A DNA stretch of 64,000 nucleotides from Paraburkholderia sp. HP33-1 (GCF_021390595.1 NZ_JAJEJR010000004.1:186001-250000); one strand, 5' to 3'. Counted from the stretch's first letter, positions 45,476 to 54,066 are shown. Notes: generated from the sequence alone by a model not told the origin. A program made the numbers and translations.

Positions 45476-46204
45476 TCACGAACCCGGTTGAACCGACGTG
45501 GAGCTGATCATCGCCTCGATGCCGCCAACCGCGAAACGAATCAGATAGGTGCGCATGCGCTCGATATGTGCTGTCGTGAGTGCCCGTGCTCCGGAGCGCG
45601 CTTCCTGCGCGTAAAGCTCGTTGAGCACGAGATGAAACACGGACTCGACGAAATGCTGGACAAGTTCGACGGTGTCCCGCGTGACGCGCGGAAGCGCTTT
45701 GACGAAGGCGTCCCGGTAGCGTGCGGCCGCAGGCGCGTATTGGTCGTAAAACGGCGCAGTGAGGTCGGGGCGCTCCAGAAGGCAGCCAATTTGGGTCAGC
45801 AGGCGCAGATAGTTACGCCACCCGGGGTCGCCGCTTGTCAGATGCGCAAAGGCGGGCGCGGAAAGCGCGGTCACGATGGTTTCGACATCGGGCCGCTTGC
45901 CATGCAGCGGAGCTAGCGCGATCTCCAGCGATTCGATCACCTGCTGGCTTATCAAGGTTGCGCGGCGGCCAATCGCTTGCTGGAACAGGGCATCTTTGCT
46001 GCCAAAGTGGTAGCGCGCGAGGCTCATCTCCATACCACAGCTCTGCATGATGTCGCGAATCGACGTGCCGAAGTAACCGTGCATCGCGAACAGCCTTTCG
46101 GCCGTGTCGAGAATGCGCTCGGGCGTCGTGCTGCGCGCTGAAACGCGCGGCTCCTTGAAAGCGGTTGCCGGATTGCTGGCCGCGTGCGTGTTCCTGGACG
46201 ACAT
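45476..46204 (-). CDS. TetR/AcrR family regulator, candidate master regulator of the island
   Basis: A 242-residue TetR-type protein. The helix-turn-helix region is RILDTAERLFAMHGYFGTS and IRDIMQSCGMEMSLARYHF with FGSKDALF (about 35-80). The ligand domain is long and rich in hydrophobic helices. The start is the ATG at 46202-46204 with AGGGA upstream; the frame is open to 46228. It lies next to two copies of the GAAC-N3-GTTC palindrome, one in the divergent region with the P450 at 46369 and one in front of the ferredoxin reductase operon. This makes it the best candidate to bind the island-wide site; the other TetR (12416) has a different operator. Confidence 0.88.
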   Translation of the reverse strand: MSSRNTHAASNPATAFKEPRVSARSTTPERILDTAERLFAMHGYFGTSIRDIMQSCGMEMSLARYHFGSKDALFQQAIGRRATLISQQVIESLEIALAPLHGKRPDVETIVTALSAPAFAHLTSGDPGWRNYLRLLTQIGCLLERPDLTAPFYDQYAPAAARYRDAFVKALPRVTRDTVELVQHFVESVFHLVLNELYAQEARSGARALTTAHIERMRTYLIRFAVGGIEAMISSTSVQPGS

Positions 46205-46258
46205 GGTTTCCCTTTCGTGGCGGGGCACGAACTGGAAAAGCGCGGCCCCTTCCAGTCA

Positions 46259-46288
46259 ATGATAAAACGTTCTTGCACAATCGTGCAA
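46259..46288 (-). promoter_or_regulatory. Candidate promoter for the TetR gene
   Basis: On the minus strand: TTGCAC (46283-46288), 18 bp, TATCAT (46259-46264, five of six). Its -35 box lies back to back with that of the P450 promoter. Confidence 0.5.
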
Positions 46289-46301
46289 AATAGAACATAG
46301 T
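46273..46301 (+). promoter_or_regulatory. Candidate promoter for the P450 at 46369
   Basis: TTGCAC (46273-46278), 17 bp, CATAGT (46296-46301, four of six). The -10 box is covered by the operator at 46293-46303. Confidence 0.45.
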
Positions 46302-46303
46302 TC
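46293..46303. promoter_or_regulatory. GAAC-N3-GTTC operator between tetR and a P450 gene
   Basis: A perfect GAAC-ATA-GTTC, flanked as TAGAACATAGTTCAA. The flanks match those of the site at 25153. It lies 66 bp before the P450 start. Confidence 0.65.
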
Positions 46304-46368
46304 AAATATCGGCACGATGCGGGATGATCCGGAGTGCCTTCAAACGAACGATTTATGGAGACACGACC

Positions 46369-47613
46369 ATGGCCGGCGCGCTGCGACTTGAGGACTTCGA
46401 CGATCCTGCGTTCAACCCCTTTTTTGAGGATTCGCTTGCCTACGGCGCCGATGCCAATCCGTATCCCCGCATTGCCGAGCTACGCGAGAACGGTGCCGTG
46501 CAGGAAGGCGACTATCGTGTGCTGATGGGCGGAGCGGCGGACCTGACGATGTCTGATGTCGCGCACTACTGCGTCTTCGGATACGACGAGGTATCGCAGG
46601 TGCTGGGCGACCCGGCCACGTTTTCGAACAGGTCTTACGAGCGTAATATCGGCATCAGCTTTGGTCGTAGCATCTCGACGATGGATGCACCCGAGCACCC
46701 GCGCTATCGCCGGATTTTCCAGAAGGCCTTTTTGCCGCACACGGTGGCGGCATGGGGCGATACATTGGTCGATCCAGTTGTAAGCGAGCTGATGTCGAAG
46801 TTCGTGGATCGGGGGCATGCGGATCTCGTCAACGAATTCACGCTTCACTATCCGTTCAACATCATCTATCGGCAACTGGCATTGCCACCGGAGGACGTGA
46901 AGGTCTTCCACAAGCTGGCGATCGCCCAGACGCTGGTTTCGATCGACGTGGCGCACGGCGTGGAAGCGTCGACCAAGCTGGGTGCCTATTTCGCGCGACT
47001 CATCGAGGAACGTCGTAGCAACCCCGCCGACGATCTCGTCAGCTCGCTCGCCACCGCGGAAGTCGATGGCGAATTGCTGCCTGACGAGGTGGTCATTTCG
47101 TTCCTGCGCCAACTGGTGAATGCGGGCGGGGACACCACCTATCGCGCAACCAGTGTGCTACTGCTCGCGCTGTTGCGCGATCCCGCACAGCTCGAAGCGG
47201 TTCGCCAGGATCGGACGCTGGTCGCGCAGGCGATTGAAGAGGCCTTGCGTTGGGATGGCCCCGTGCTGATGCAGTCGCGCATGGCGACTCGTGATGTCAC
47301 GCTCGGTGGCGTCGAGATTCCCGCAGGCGCATTTCTCGACGTGTTGGCGGGTAGCGCCAATCGCGACCCCAGCCGATTCGCCGATCCGGACAAATTCGAC
47401 ATCTATCGCAAGCCGATTCACCGGCATTTTGCGTTTGCCTTTGGCCCCCACGTGTGCATTGGTCAGCACCTCGCGCGTGTGGAAATGACGCGCGCGCTCA
47501 ACGCGATTCTCGATCGCCTGCCCAATCTTCGTCTCGATCCGGCCGCGCCCGCACCACAAATCAGCGGCATCATGATGCGCGTCCCGCATGCGATTCCCGT
47601 CGTTTTCGGCTAA
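46369..47613 (+). CDS. Cytochrome P450, copy B
   Basis: A 414-residue soluble bacterial P450. The I-helix is AGGDTTYRA (252-260), ExxR is Glu291-Arg294, and the heme Cys363 is in FGPHVCIGQHLAR. It is clearly different from the two P450cam-like copies at 11045 and 54166 (AGGDTT rather than GGLDTV). A family number cannot be given safely. GGAG lies 8 nt before ATG 46369. It is the first gene of an operon continuing through GMC oxidoreductase to the CitE-like lyase, and its divergent neighbours encode the matching ferredoxin and reductase. Confidence 0.92.
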   Translation: MAGALRLEDFDDPAFNPFFEDSLAYGADANPYPRIAELRENGAVQEGDYRVLMGGAADLTMSDVAHYCVFGYDEVSQVLGDPATFSNRSYERNIGISFGRSISTMDAPEHPRYRRIFQKAFLPHTVAAWGDTLVDPVVSELMSKFVDRGHADLVNEFTLHYPFNIIYRQLALPPEDVKVFHKLAIAQTLVSIDVAHGVEASTKLGAYFARLIEERRSNPADDLVSSLATAEVDGELLPDEVVISFLRQLVNAGGDTTYRATSVLLLALLRDPAQLEAVRQDRTLVAQAIEEALRWDGPVLMQSRMATRDVTLGGVEIPAGAFLDVLAGSANRDPSRFADPDKFDIYRKPIHRHFAFAFGPHVCIGQHLARVEMTRALNAILDRLPNLRLDPAAPAPQISGIMMRVPHAIPVVFG

Positions 47614-47720
47614 CTCTAACAATGACGGCCTCGCGTGCTGCGCAGGAAGCCGGCCGACAACGCAAGTGCTCAGGCACACGTTGATCCGGTTAGCACGCAT
47701 GGGCGGTGGAGAACGAATCG

Positions 47721-49322
47721 ATGACCGAGTTTGACTTTATCGTGGTTGGCGCGGGGGCGGCGGGTTGCGTGCTCGCCAATCGTCTTTCGGAAGGCGGGCG
47801 CCATACGGTCTTGCTCATCGAAGCAGGTCCCGAGGACCGCAATCCTTTGATCCGAATGCCTAAGGGATTCGGAAAACTACTGGGCGATCCAGCTCACGCC
47901 TGGTTCATCCCCGTGCAGCCCGACGATGGGAACGGACACCGCAACGAGATCTGGCTTCGCGGCAAGATGCTCGGCGGTTCCAGCAGCATCAACGGCATGG
48001 TGTATATGCGAGGTCATCCAGAAGACTATGACGGATGGGCTGAGCTGGGTGTTGAAGGGTGGGGCTGGCACAACCTGGCACCGTGCTTCCGGCAAATCGA
48101 AGATCATGCGCTCGGCGCCGATGAGCTGCGAGGCGAGGGCGGCCCGCTGAAAGTGTCGCCATACGCGCAGCGCAATCGTATCGGGGACGCTGTGCTCGAG
48201 GCGTGCAGGTCGCTCGGCGTTCGGCGCGTGGAAGATATTAACCGGCTCGATCACGAGGGCGCGGCTTATCTGATCTATACGATACGCAACGGCAAGCGGC
48301 AAAGCTCGGCCGAAGCCTTTCTGAAGCCTGCGAGGCCGCGCAAAAACCTTACCGTCGTCACCGGCACGCAAGCCACGCGACTTGTGTTCGACGGCACGCG
48401 CGCCGTCGGCGTGCAGTGCGAAAGCGCGGGGCAGCCGATCGCTTACCGTGCGCGACGCGAGGTTGTGCTCTCGGCGGGCGCGATCGAGTCGCCGCGGCTT
48501 TTGCAGCTTTCGGGCGTTGGCGATCCCGACCATCTGCAGTCACTTGGTATTCCCGTCGTGGCGGCGAGTCCGGGTGTCGGACGGAACATGCGCGAGCACT
48601 ATCTGTATATGGTGCAGGCGCGTTTGCAGCATTGGCGCGATTCGCAGAACCGGCAGTTCAGCGGCATCCGTCTATGGCGTAACGCGATGCAATATTTTCT
48701 GTTCCGCCGTGGCGTGATGTCGCTCGGCTCGTACCAGGTGGGCGGCTTCGTCAAGACCGCACCCGATGCGACGCGTCCCGATGTTCAATTGATGATGGCG
48801 CCTTACTCGATGGATTTCGGCGCAGCCAGTTATGCTTTCGAGACGTTCCCGGGCATGCAGCTCTTCAGCTATCCGCTGCGTCCGCGCAGCGAGGGGCATG
48901 TCAGGATCCAGTCCGCCGACCGTCAGGTACCGCCTGAAGTCGTAGCGAACTACCTCGCGGACCCGTACGACCAGCAGATGGCCGTCAACGCATTCCGGCT
49001 CATGCGCAGTGTGCTGGCAGCCGAGCCGCTCGCGGGCCTGCTGGCGGGGGAGACACGCCCTGGCCCCGCCGTTCAGACCGATGATGAGATTCTCGATCTT
49101 TACAGGCAGGAGGGACAATCGGGCTATCACGCCTGCGGCACCTGCAAGATGGGCTCGGACCCGCTTGCCGTGCTTGATTCGCGGCTGCGCGTGAGGGGCG
49201 TGGAAGGCTTGCGCGTGATGGATCTCTCCGTCACCCCCACGATGATTTCCGGCAACACCAATGGTCCGATGATGGCGATGGCATGGCGCGCCGCTGGCCT
49301 GATGCTGGAGGACACGCGATGA
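47721..49322 (+). CDS. GMC family FAD-dependent alcohol dehydrogenase/oxidase
   Basis: A 533-residue GMC oxidoreductase like choline dehydrogenase and AlkJ. The FAD motif IVVGAGAAGCVLANRL is N-terminal, LGGSSSINGMVYMRG is the GMC signature 1, SAGAIESPRLLQLSG is signature 2, and HACGTCKMG with NTNGPMMAMAWRAA closes the active site. It probably oxidises the alcohol made by the adjacent P450 to a ketone or aldehyde, feeding a quinone. I chose ATG 47721, with GGAG upstream; GTG 47706 is in frame. The next gene overlaps its stop by 4 nt. Confidence 0.92.
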   Translation: MTEFDFIVVGAGAAGCVLANRLSEGGRHTVLLIEAGPEDRNPLIRMPKGFGKLLGDPAHAWFIPVQPDDGNGHRNEIWLRGKMLGGSSSINGMVYMRGHPEDYDGWAELGVEGWGWHNLAPCFRQIEDHALGADELRGEGGPLKVSPYAQRNRIGDAVLEACRSLGVRRVEDINRLDHEGAAYLIYTIRNGKRQSSAEAFLKPARPRKNLTVVTGTQATRLVFDGTRAVGVQCESAGQPIAYRARREVVLSAGAIESPRLLQLSGVGDPDHLQSLGIPVVAASPGVGRNMREHYLYMVQARLQHWRDSQNRQFSGIRLWRNAMQYFLFRRGVMSLGSYQVGGFVKTAPDATRPDVQLMMAPYSMDFGAASYAFETFPGMQLFSYPLRPRSEGHVRIQSADRQVPPEVVANYLADPYDQQMAVNAFRLMRSVLAAEPLAGLLAGETRPGPAVQTDDEILDLYRQEGQSGYHACGTCKMGSDPLAVLDSRLRVRGVEGLRVMDLSVTPTMISGNTNGPMMAMAWRAAGLMLEDTR

Positions 49323-50089
49323 GCCGCCTCGAAGACTACCGCGGGCACTTTGCCAATATCGAACTCGAGCGATGCGATGGTGTACTCCAGGTGCGCCTGC
49401 ATACGGATGGCGGCCCGCTCAGGTGGGGCGCGCTCGAAGGCAGTATTCACAGTCAGCTAGGCGAGGCGTTCTACCAGATCGCGCATGACCTGGACAATCG
49501 CGTGGTCATCCTGACCGGTACTGGAGATTCATTCTGCGACGCCATGAATTACGCCGAGCTGCCAACGGCACCGCTTGCGCAAATCTGGCCGCGCTTGCAG
49601 CGCGAGGGACAGGACCTGCTCATGCAACTGCTGGATATTCCGGTTCCCGTTATCGGCGCGATCAACGGGGCGGCGCATATACATGCCGAGTTGCTCGTAC
49701 TATCGGACATTGTGATCGCCTCCAGTCACGTGGAAATCTCAGACCAGGCACACTTTGTTCACGGCGTCGTGCCAGCGGACGGTGTGCAGATCATCTGGCC
49801 GATGCTGATTGGCCACAACCGCGCTCGCCACTTCCTGCTGACCGGCGAGAGCTTCACGGCGAAACGCGCGTGGGAGCTTGGTGTCGTCGGCGAAGTCGTC
49901 GCACACGAACAGATCCTCGAGCGCGCTTGGCAGATGGCTCGCGACCTGGCGGCGAAGCCGATTGAAACGCTGCGACTAACGCGCGCGGTGTTTACGCAGC
50001 CATTCAAGCGCCGCATGGTCGACGAACTGGGCTACGGGCTCGCGCTCGAAGGGCTTGCCGGTATCACCGCGCAGTCCGGGAAGACGTAA
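49319..50089 (+). CDS. Crotonase-family beta-diketone hydrolase, 6-oxocamphor hydrolase-like
   Basis: A 256-residue crotonase that follows 6-oxocamphor hydrolase (OCH) of Rhodococcus closely over its length: ANIELERCDGVL, VVILTGTGDSFC, PVPVIGAING, SDIVIA, GVVPADG and ARHFLLTGE all match in order. The catalytic residues of OCH, His122, His145 and Asp154, occur at exactly those positions here (IHAE, QAHF, PADG). OCH cleaves a C-C bond of a symmetrical bicyclic beta-diketone by retro-Claisen hydrolysis without CoA. A ring-opening hydrolase acting on a P450- and GMC-derived diketone is the best reading. ATGA overlap with the GMC gene supports coupled synthesis. Confirmation would need the diketone substrate. 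Confidence 0.85.
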   Translation: MSRLEDYRGHFANIELERCDGVLQVRLHTDGGPLRWGALEGSIHSQLGEAFYQIAHDLDNRVVILTGTGDSFCDAMNYAELPTAPLAQIWPRLQREGQDLLMQLLDIPVPVIGAINGAAHIHAELLVLSDIVIASSHVEISDQAHFVHGVVPADGVQIIWPMLIGHNRARHFLLTGESFTAKRAWELGVVGEVVAHEQILERAWQMARDLAAKPIETLRLTRAVFTQPFKRRMVDELGYGLALEGLAGITAQSGKT

Positions 50090-50127
50090 CCCGTCAACGC
50101 GACATGTTCACGAATGGGAGACATGAT

Positions 50128-51294
50128 ATGACCTTGGCAGTGCAAGCATCAACGCAACGCAACGCTGTCGTTCAGCGGGCGCTCGACCGCGCCACGCGGG
50201 AAGGCGGCGAGATCGGCGTGCAGGTGGCGGCTTATCTGAACGGCAAGCTCGTGATCGACGCATGGAGCGGCTTGGCGGACCAATTCACTGGGCGCCGTGT
50301 CGACGGCGACACGCTCTTCAATGTCTATTCGGTGACAAAAGCCGTTGCCGCAACCGCGTTGCACATCCTGGCAGACCGCGGGCTGATCGAATACGACGCG
50401 CCGGTAACGCGCTACTGGCCGGAGTACGGCGCACACGGCAAGGATAAAACGACGGTACGCGATGTGCTGACTCACCGTGCTTGTGTGCCGCAGATGCCCG
50501 ATGGCGTGACGCCGGAACTGATGTGTGACTGGCAGTGGATGACGCGCGCGATCGCGAACCTGGAGCCGCTTGCCGAACCAGGCACGAAGACGCTTTACCT
50601 GTCGATGACGTTCGGCTGGATCGTTGGCGAACTGGTGCGACGCGCCGATCCGAAGAAGCGCTCGCTGGGCCGTTTTGTCAGGGAGGAGATCGCGATGCCG
50701 CTCGGCATCAACGATCTATGGATTGGCATCCCTGAGGAAGTCGAATCGCGCATCGCGCGACTCACTGATGCGATGGTGCCGGTCCCTGCCGAATACCTGC
50801 CAGCGCTGTTCCTGCGTTCGATGCCGCAACAGGTCGCATTGACGCCGCAAGTGTTCGAGCGCCCCGACGTTCGGCGCGCGGAAGTTGCGGGCGTCGGAGG
50901 GATCTTCAATGCGCGGAGTGAAGCGCGCTTCTGGGCGATGCTTGCATGCGGCGGCGAATTGGACGGCGTGAGGATACTCTCGAAGGAACTCGTCGCCACG
51001 CTGAACACGCCGCGTGCCAACAGCGAAGAACCCGATCCGGTGATGTTTGGCTTTCCGATTCCGATCACCATCGGTGGCTTCTGGTTTGGCGGGGATCATC
51101 CACCGGTGACCGCGGTACGTTCGCCGCGCGCCTTGTGCCATCCGGGGCAGGGCAACTCGATCGGTTGGGCGGACCCCGATACTGGACTAGCCGTCGCCAT
51201 CTGCCATAACAAGCTGTTCAACCCGACCACGCCAGAGGAGGATCCGCTGCTTCCGATCGCGGTGGCGATTCGCGACGCACTGGATCTTGAGTGA
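50128..51294 (+). CDS. Serine hydrolase, family VIII esterase/class C beta-lactamase fold
   Basis: A 388-residue protein with the catalytic SVTK at Ser68-Lys71, a YLSMTFGWIVGELVRR block holding the catalytic Tyr (given in part with Tyr first), and a C-terminal HPGQGNSIGWADPDTG in place of the lactamase KTG. This is the family VIII (EstB-like) carboxylesterase pattern. In this operon a lactone or ester intermediate is a natural target, for example a lactone formed from the opened ring; this is inference. GGGAG lies seven nt before ATG 50128; ATG 50104 is an alternative. Confidence 0.87.
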   Translation: MTLAVQASTQRNAVVQRALDRATREGGEIGVQVAAYLNGKLVIDAWSGLADQFTGRRVDGDTLFNVYSVTKAVAATALHILADRGLIEYDAPVTRYWPEYGAHGKDKTTVRDVLTHRACVPQMPDGVTPELMCDWQWMTRAIANLEPLAEPGTKTLYLSMTFGWIVGELVRRADPKKRSLGRFVREEIAMPLGINDLWIGIPEEVESRIARLTDAMVPVPAEYLPALFLRSMPQQVALTPQVFERPDVRRAEVAGVGGIFNARSEARFWAMLACGGELDGVRILSKELVATLNTPRANSEEPDPVMFGFPIPITIGGFWFGGDHPPVTAVRSPRALCHPGQGNSIGWADPDTGLAVAICHNKLFNPTTPEEDPLLPIAVAIRDALDLE

Positions 51295-51302
51295 TAGACG
51301 CC

Positions 51303-52160
51303 ATGGTCATGGATATCGCTTATTTGCAGCAATGGACCGGGCACACCGAGGAAGTTCGTGACCAGATCACGTTCACGCCGATGGCGGCGCTCGGTGCCAT
51401 GCTTGACCGCAGTGACCCCCCTCCCACTCCCGGCATTGACTTGCCGCCATTGTGGCACTGGCTTTATTTTTTGCCGGTTCATCGTCAGTCGGTGGTCGGG
51501 ACGGACGGTCATCCTAAGCGCGGTGGCTTCCTGCCGCCTGTCGACTTACCGCGCCGCATGTGGGCAGGCGGTCAACTCGAGTTTGTACGCCCGCTGAAAG
51601 CGGGCAACGCGGTCACCCGGCTTTCTTCGATCGAAAGCGTTACGCACAAGCAGGGGCGTACCGGCGATCTGGTGTTCGTCAAGGTGAAGCACGAGGTCAG
51701 CGACGCCAATGGCCTCGCGATCGTCGAACGCCAGGATATCGTGTATCGCGATCATCCGGCCGCGAGTGAGAAGGTGGCAGATTCACTGGCCGCGCCCGCT
51801 GGCGGCCAATGGGCCCGCGAGATCAATCCCGATCCCGTGCTCCTGTTTCGCTATTCGGCACTGACGTTGAACGGCCATCGCATTCACTACGATCGGCCCT
51901 ACGCGACCGGCGAAGAGGAGTACGAAGGACTCGTCGTGCATGGCCCGCTGCTCGCCACATTACTGCTGGAATCAGTGCGATCCGAATTGCCGGGTGCGAA
52001 AGTGGGCGCTTTTTCGTTTCGCGCGATCAAACCGGTGCTGGACACGTCGCCTTTCTATGTCTGCGGAAAGCGAGACCAATCGGACCCGAGCAAGGTAAGT
52101 TTGTGGATCGCCGGTAGCGACGGATCGTTGCGTATGGACGCTTCGGCTGTTCTGGCCTGA
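51303..52160 (+). CDS. Mesaconyl/itaconyl-CoA hydratase-like protein (FAS1/HTD2-type)
   Basis: A 285-residue double-hotdog protein of the HTD2/MaoC_N type. The block KQGRTGDLVFVKVKHE and the later RYSALTLNGHRIHYDRPYA with YEGLVVHGPLLATLL are those of mesaconyl-C4-CoA hydratase and itaconyl-CoA hydratase (Pseudomonas Ich). Such enzymes hydrate C5 methyl-branched unsaturated dicarboxyl-CoA to citramalyl-CoA. The next gene is a CitE-like lyase, the usual partner, so the pair probably forms the end of a C5 route. Start taken as ATG 51303; GTG 51291 would overlap the esterase stop. Confidence 0.82.
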   Translation: MVMDIAYLQQWTGHTEEVRDQITFTPMAALGAMLDRSDPPPTPGIDLPPLWHWLYFLPVHRQSVVGTDGHPKRGGFLPPVDLPRRMWAGGQLEFVRPLKAGNAVTRLSSIESVTHKQGRTGDLVFVKVKHEVSDANGLAIVERQDIVYRDHPAASEKVADSLAAPAGGQWAREINPDPVLLFRYSALTLNGHRIHYDRPYATGEEEYEGLVVHGPLLATLLLESVRSELPGAKVGAFSFRAIKPVLDTSPFYVCGKRDQSDPSKVSLWIAGSDGSLRMDASAVLA

Positions 52161-52209
52161 TCGTTGAAACCGGTCCGCTGACGTGGACCGGACTCTCAAG
52201 TGGAGATTT

Positions 52210-53031
52210 ATGCGTTCGTTTCTTTTTGTGCCGGGAAGCAAGCCCGAACGATTCGTGAAGGCGCTCGCGGCAGGCGCCGATGCGGTGATCGTGGACCTCG
52301 AGGACGCTGTGGCGGACGCGGACAAAGCGTCGGCGCGTGCACATGTTGCCGATGCGGCGAGAACATTTTCGGCATCGCCAGTTCGCGTACTGTTGCGCAT
52401 CAATGGCGCTGCCACACAGTGGTTCGAGGAGGACCTGTCACTGGCAGCGTTAGATGGTATCGATGGCGTCGTGTTGCCCAAGGCTGAGAATCCGGCCGCG
52501 TTGACATCCGTCGCCGCAGTAACGACGAAGTCAATATGGCCGATCATCGAATCGGCTCAGGGCGTCTGGAATGCATTGGACGTGGCGCGCATGTCCGGCG
52601 TCGAGCGGCTCATATTCGGCTCGGTCGACTTTGAGCTCGATCTGGATTGTGACGGTTCCAGGGACGCGTTGCTGCACGCGCGTTCGCGCATCGTGCTGGC
52701 CTCGCGTGTCGCTGGAATTCAGTCTCCAGTGGATGGCATCACCGTGTCGATCGACGACGAACGGCAAGTCGCGGAGGACTCATCAAAGGCGCGATCGCTG
52801 GGTTTCGGCGGCAAGCTGTGCATTCATCCGCGTCAGGTTAAAGCGGTCAATGCTGCGTTCACCCCGAGCGCGGATGAAATTGCCAACGCGCGGCGGATTG
52901 TCGAAGCGTATGAGAAGGCAGAAGGCGGGGTAGTGTCCGTGGATGGGCGCATGGTGGACTTGCCGGTATTGGTCAAGGCAAGACGCATCGTCAGCTTGTT
53001 CGAAAACGTACGCGGTGCCGTAGAAGGGTGA
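52210..53031 (+). CDS. CitE/HpcH-family CoA-lyase, citramalyl-CoA lyase-like
   Basis: A 273-residue TIM-barrel lyase: MRSFLFVPGSKPERF at the N-terminus, the metal-binding VDLEDAV (Asp29, Glu31), LRINGA with its substrate Arg, PIIESAQGVW and FGSVDFELDLDCDG. (S)-citramalyl-CoA lyase (Ccl) of the itaconate route and malyl-CoA lyases belong here. The expected products are acetyl-CoA and pyruvate, or acetyl-CoA with glyoxylate for malyl-CoA. ATG 52210 with GGAG closely upstream is chosen over GTG 52183. It is the last gene of the operon and is followed by a strong hairpin. Confidence 0.84.
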   Translation: MRSFLFVPGSKPERFVKALAAGADAVIVDLEDAVADADKASARAHVADAARTFSASPVRVLLRINGAATQWFEEDLSLAALDGIDGVVLPKAENPAALTSVAAVTTKSIWPIIESAQGVWNALDVARMSGVERLIFGSVDFELDLDCDGSRDALLHARSRIVLASRVAGIQSPVDGITVSIDDERQVAEDSSKARSLGFGGKLCIHPRQVKAVNAAFTPSADEIANARRIVEAYEKAEGGVVSVDGRMVDLPVLVKARRIVSLFENVRGAVEG

Positions 53032-53057
53032 GAGATGCGGCGAGATAGTCGCCGCAC

Positions 53058-53092
53058 CGCCGGCGCCACCACTGCACGAGGTGGCGCCGGCG
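53058..53092. terminator. Bidirectional hairpin between convergent genes
   Basis: CGCCGGCGCCACC (53058-53070) and GGTGGCGCCGGCG (53080-53092) make a perfect 13-bp stem with a 9-nt loop, between the CitE-like gene (+) and the SDR gene (-). Confidence 0.6.
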
Positions 53093-53106
53093 TGGTCCGA
53101 TTTCGG

Positions 53107-54012
53107 TTATACCGGATCCCATGGAGTGAGCGCCATGGAGGGCACGTTCGGGAAGAAACTCGCTTCGAATGCCGGCATGACCTGCTCGGCAATTGCTTCG
53201 GGTGTCCAGCCGCCGTCGCGATGCAGCGAGCGGATCATGCGGATCTGGTTGAAGAAATAGATTTCGTTGGCGCGCACGCCGAAGATCTGGCCCGACACCT
53301 TTCCGGCCTGGTCGGAGGCGAGATAGACCGCGAGCGGCGCGACCTTGCGCGATTCCATGCGCTTGAGAACCTCGACCCGCGCTTTCTGCTCAGGCGTTTC
53401 CGAGGGGATCGAAGCGGTCATCGCGGTCCATGCCCACGGTGCAATGCAGTTCGAGCGCACGTTGAATTTCGCCATGTCGAGGGCAATCGACTTCGACAGA
53501 CCGACGATACCCATCTTGGCGGCGGAGTAATTGGCCTGTCCGATGTTGCCGATCAAACCCGACGTGGAGGTCATATGAACGAAGCTGCCGCCGTTTTGCG
53601 CCTTGAAATGCGGAGCCGCCGCACGTGCCACAAAAAACGACCCGTTCAGGTGGACGTCGACGACGGCCTTCCACTCCTCGAGGCTCATGTTGAAGAACAT
53701 GCGGTCACGGACGATGCCGGCGTTGTTGACCACACAGTCAATGCGGCCGAACGTGTCCAGAGCAGCCTGCACGATCTTCTGCGCGGAATCCCATTCGGCG
53801 ACGCTGTCCGTCGAGGCAACCGCTTGACCGCCCGCTTCCTTGATTTCCGCGACGACACGGGCTGCGGCGAATTCGCCGGTTTCGGCGTTGCGACCGAGGT
53901 CATTGACGACGACCTTGGCGCCGTTCGCCGCGAATTGCAACGCGAAATCGCGCCCAATCCCCGCACCCGCACCTGTTACCACTACCACCTTGTCCTTGAC
54001 GAAATCGCTCAC
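53107..54012 (-). CDS. (R)-3-hydroxyacyl-CoA dehydrogenase-like SDR (MFE2/17-beta-HSD4 type)
   Basis: A 301-residue SDR of the length and pattern of the dehydrogenase part of multifunctional enzyme 2: VVVVTGAGAGIGRDFA, VVVNDLGRN, VNNAGIVRDR, MTSTSG and YSAAK, followed by the longer C-terminal region (FFNQIRMIRS... GGWTPEAIAEQV) that contacts CoA substrates. It should oxidise (R)-3-hydroxyacyl-CoA formed by the MaoC hydratase at 7697. Divergent from the P450 at 54166, with a promoter and operator region between them. Confidence 0.87.
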   Translation of the reverse strand: MSDFVKDKVVVVTGAGAGIGRDFALQFAANGAKVVVNDLGRNAETGEFAAARVVAEIKEAGGQAVASTDSVAEWDSAQKIVQAALDTFGRIDCVVNNAGIVRDRMFFNMSLEEWKAVVDVHLNGSFFVARAAAPHFKAQNGGSFVHMTSTSGLIGNIGQANYSAAKMGIVGLSKSIALDMAKFNVRSNCIAPWAWTAMTASIPSETPEQKARVEVLKRMESRKVAPLAVYLASDQAGKVSGQIFGVRANEIYFFNQIRMIRSLHRDGGWTPEAIAEQVMPAFEASFFPNVPSMALTPWDPV

Positions 54013-54036
54013 TCTTGTCTCCCTTCAATACAGGCG

Positions 54037-54066
54037 TTGATGTAGAAAAGCTCGCCTCGGTATAAT
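54037..54066 (+). promoter_or_regulatory. Candidate promoter for P450 copy C
   Basis: TTGATG (54037-54042), 18 bp, then a perfect TATAAT (54061-54066). Transcription is predicted near 54073. Confidence 0.55.

Noticed and set aside
46273..46288. TTGCAC-N4-GTGCAA as a separate operator
   Set aside because: Both arms serve well as -35 boxes of divergent promoters, which explains the symmetry more simply.
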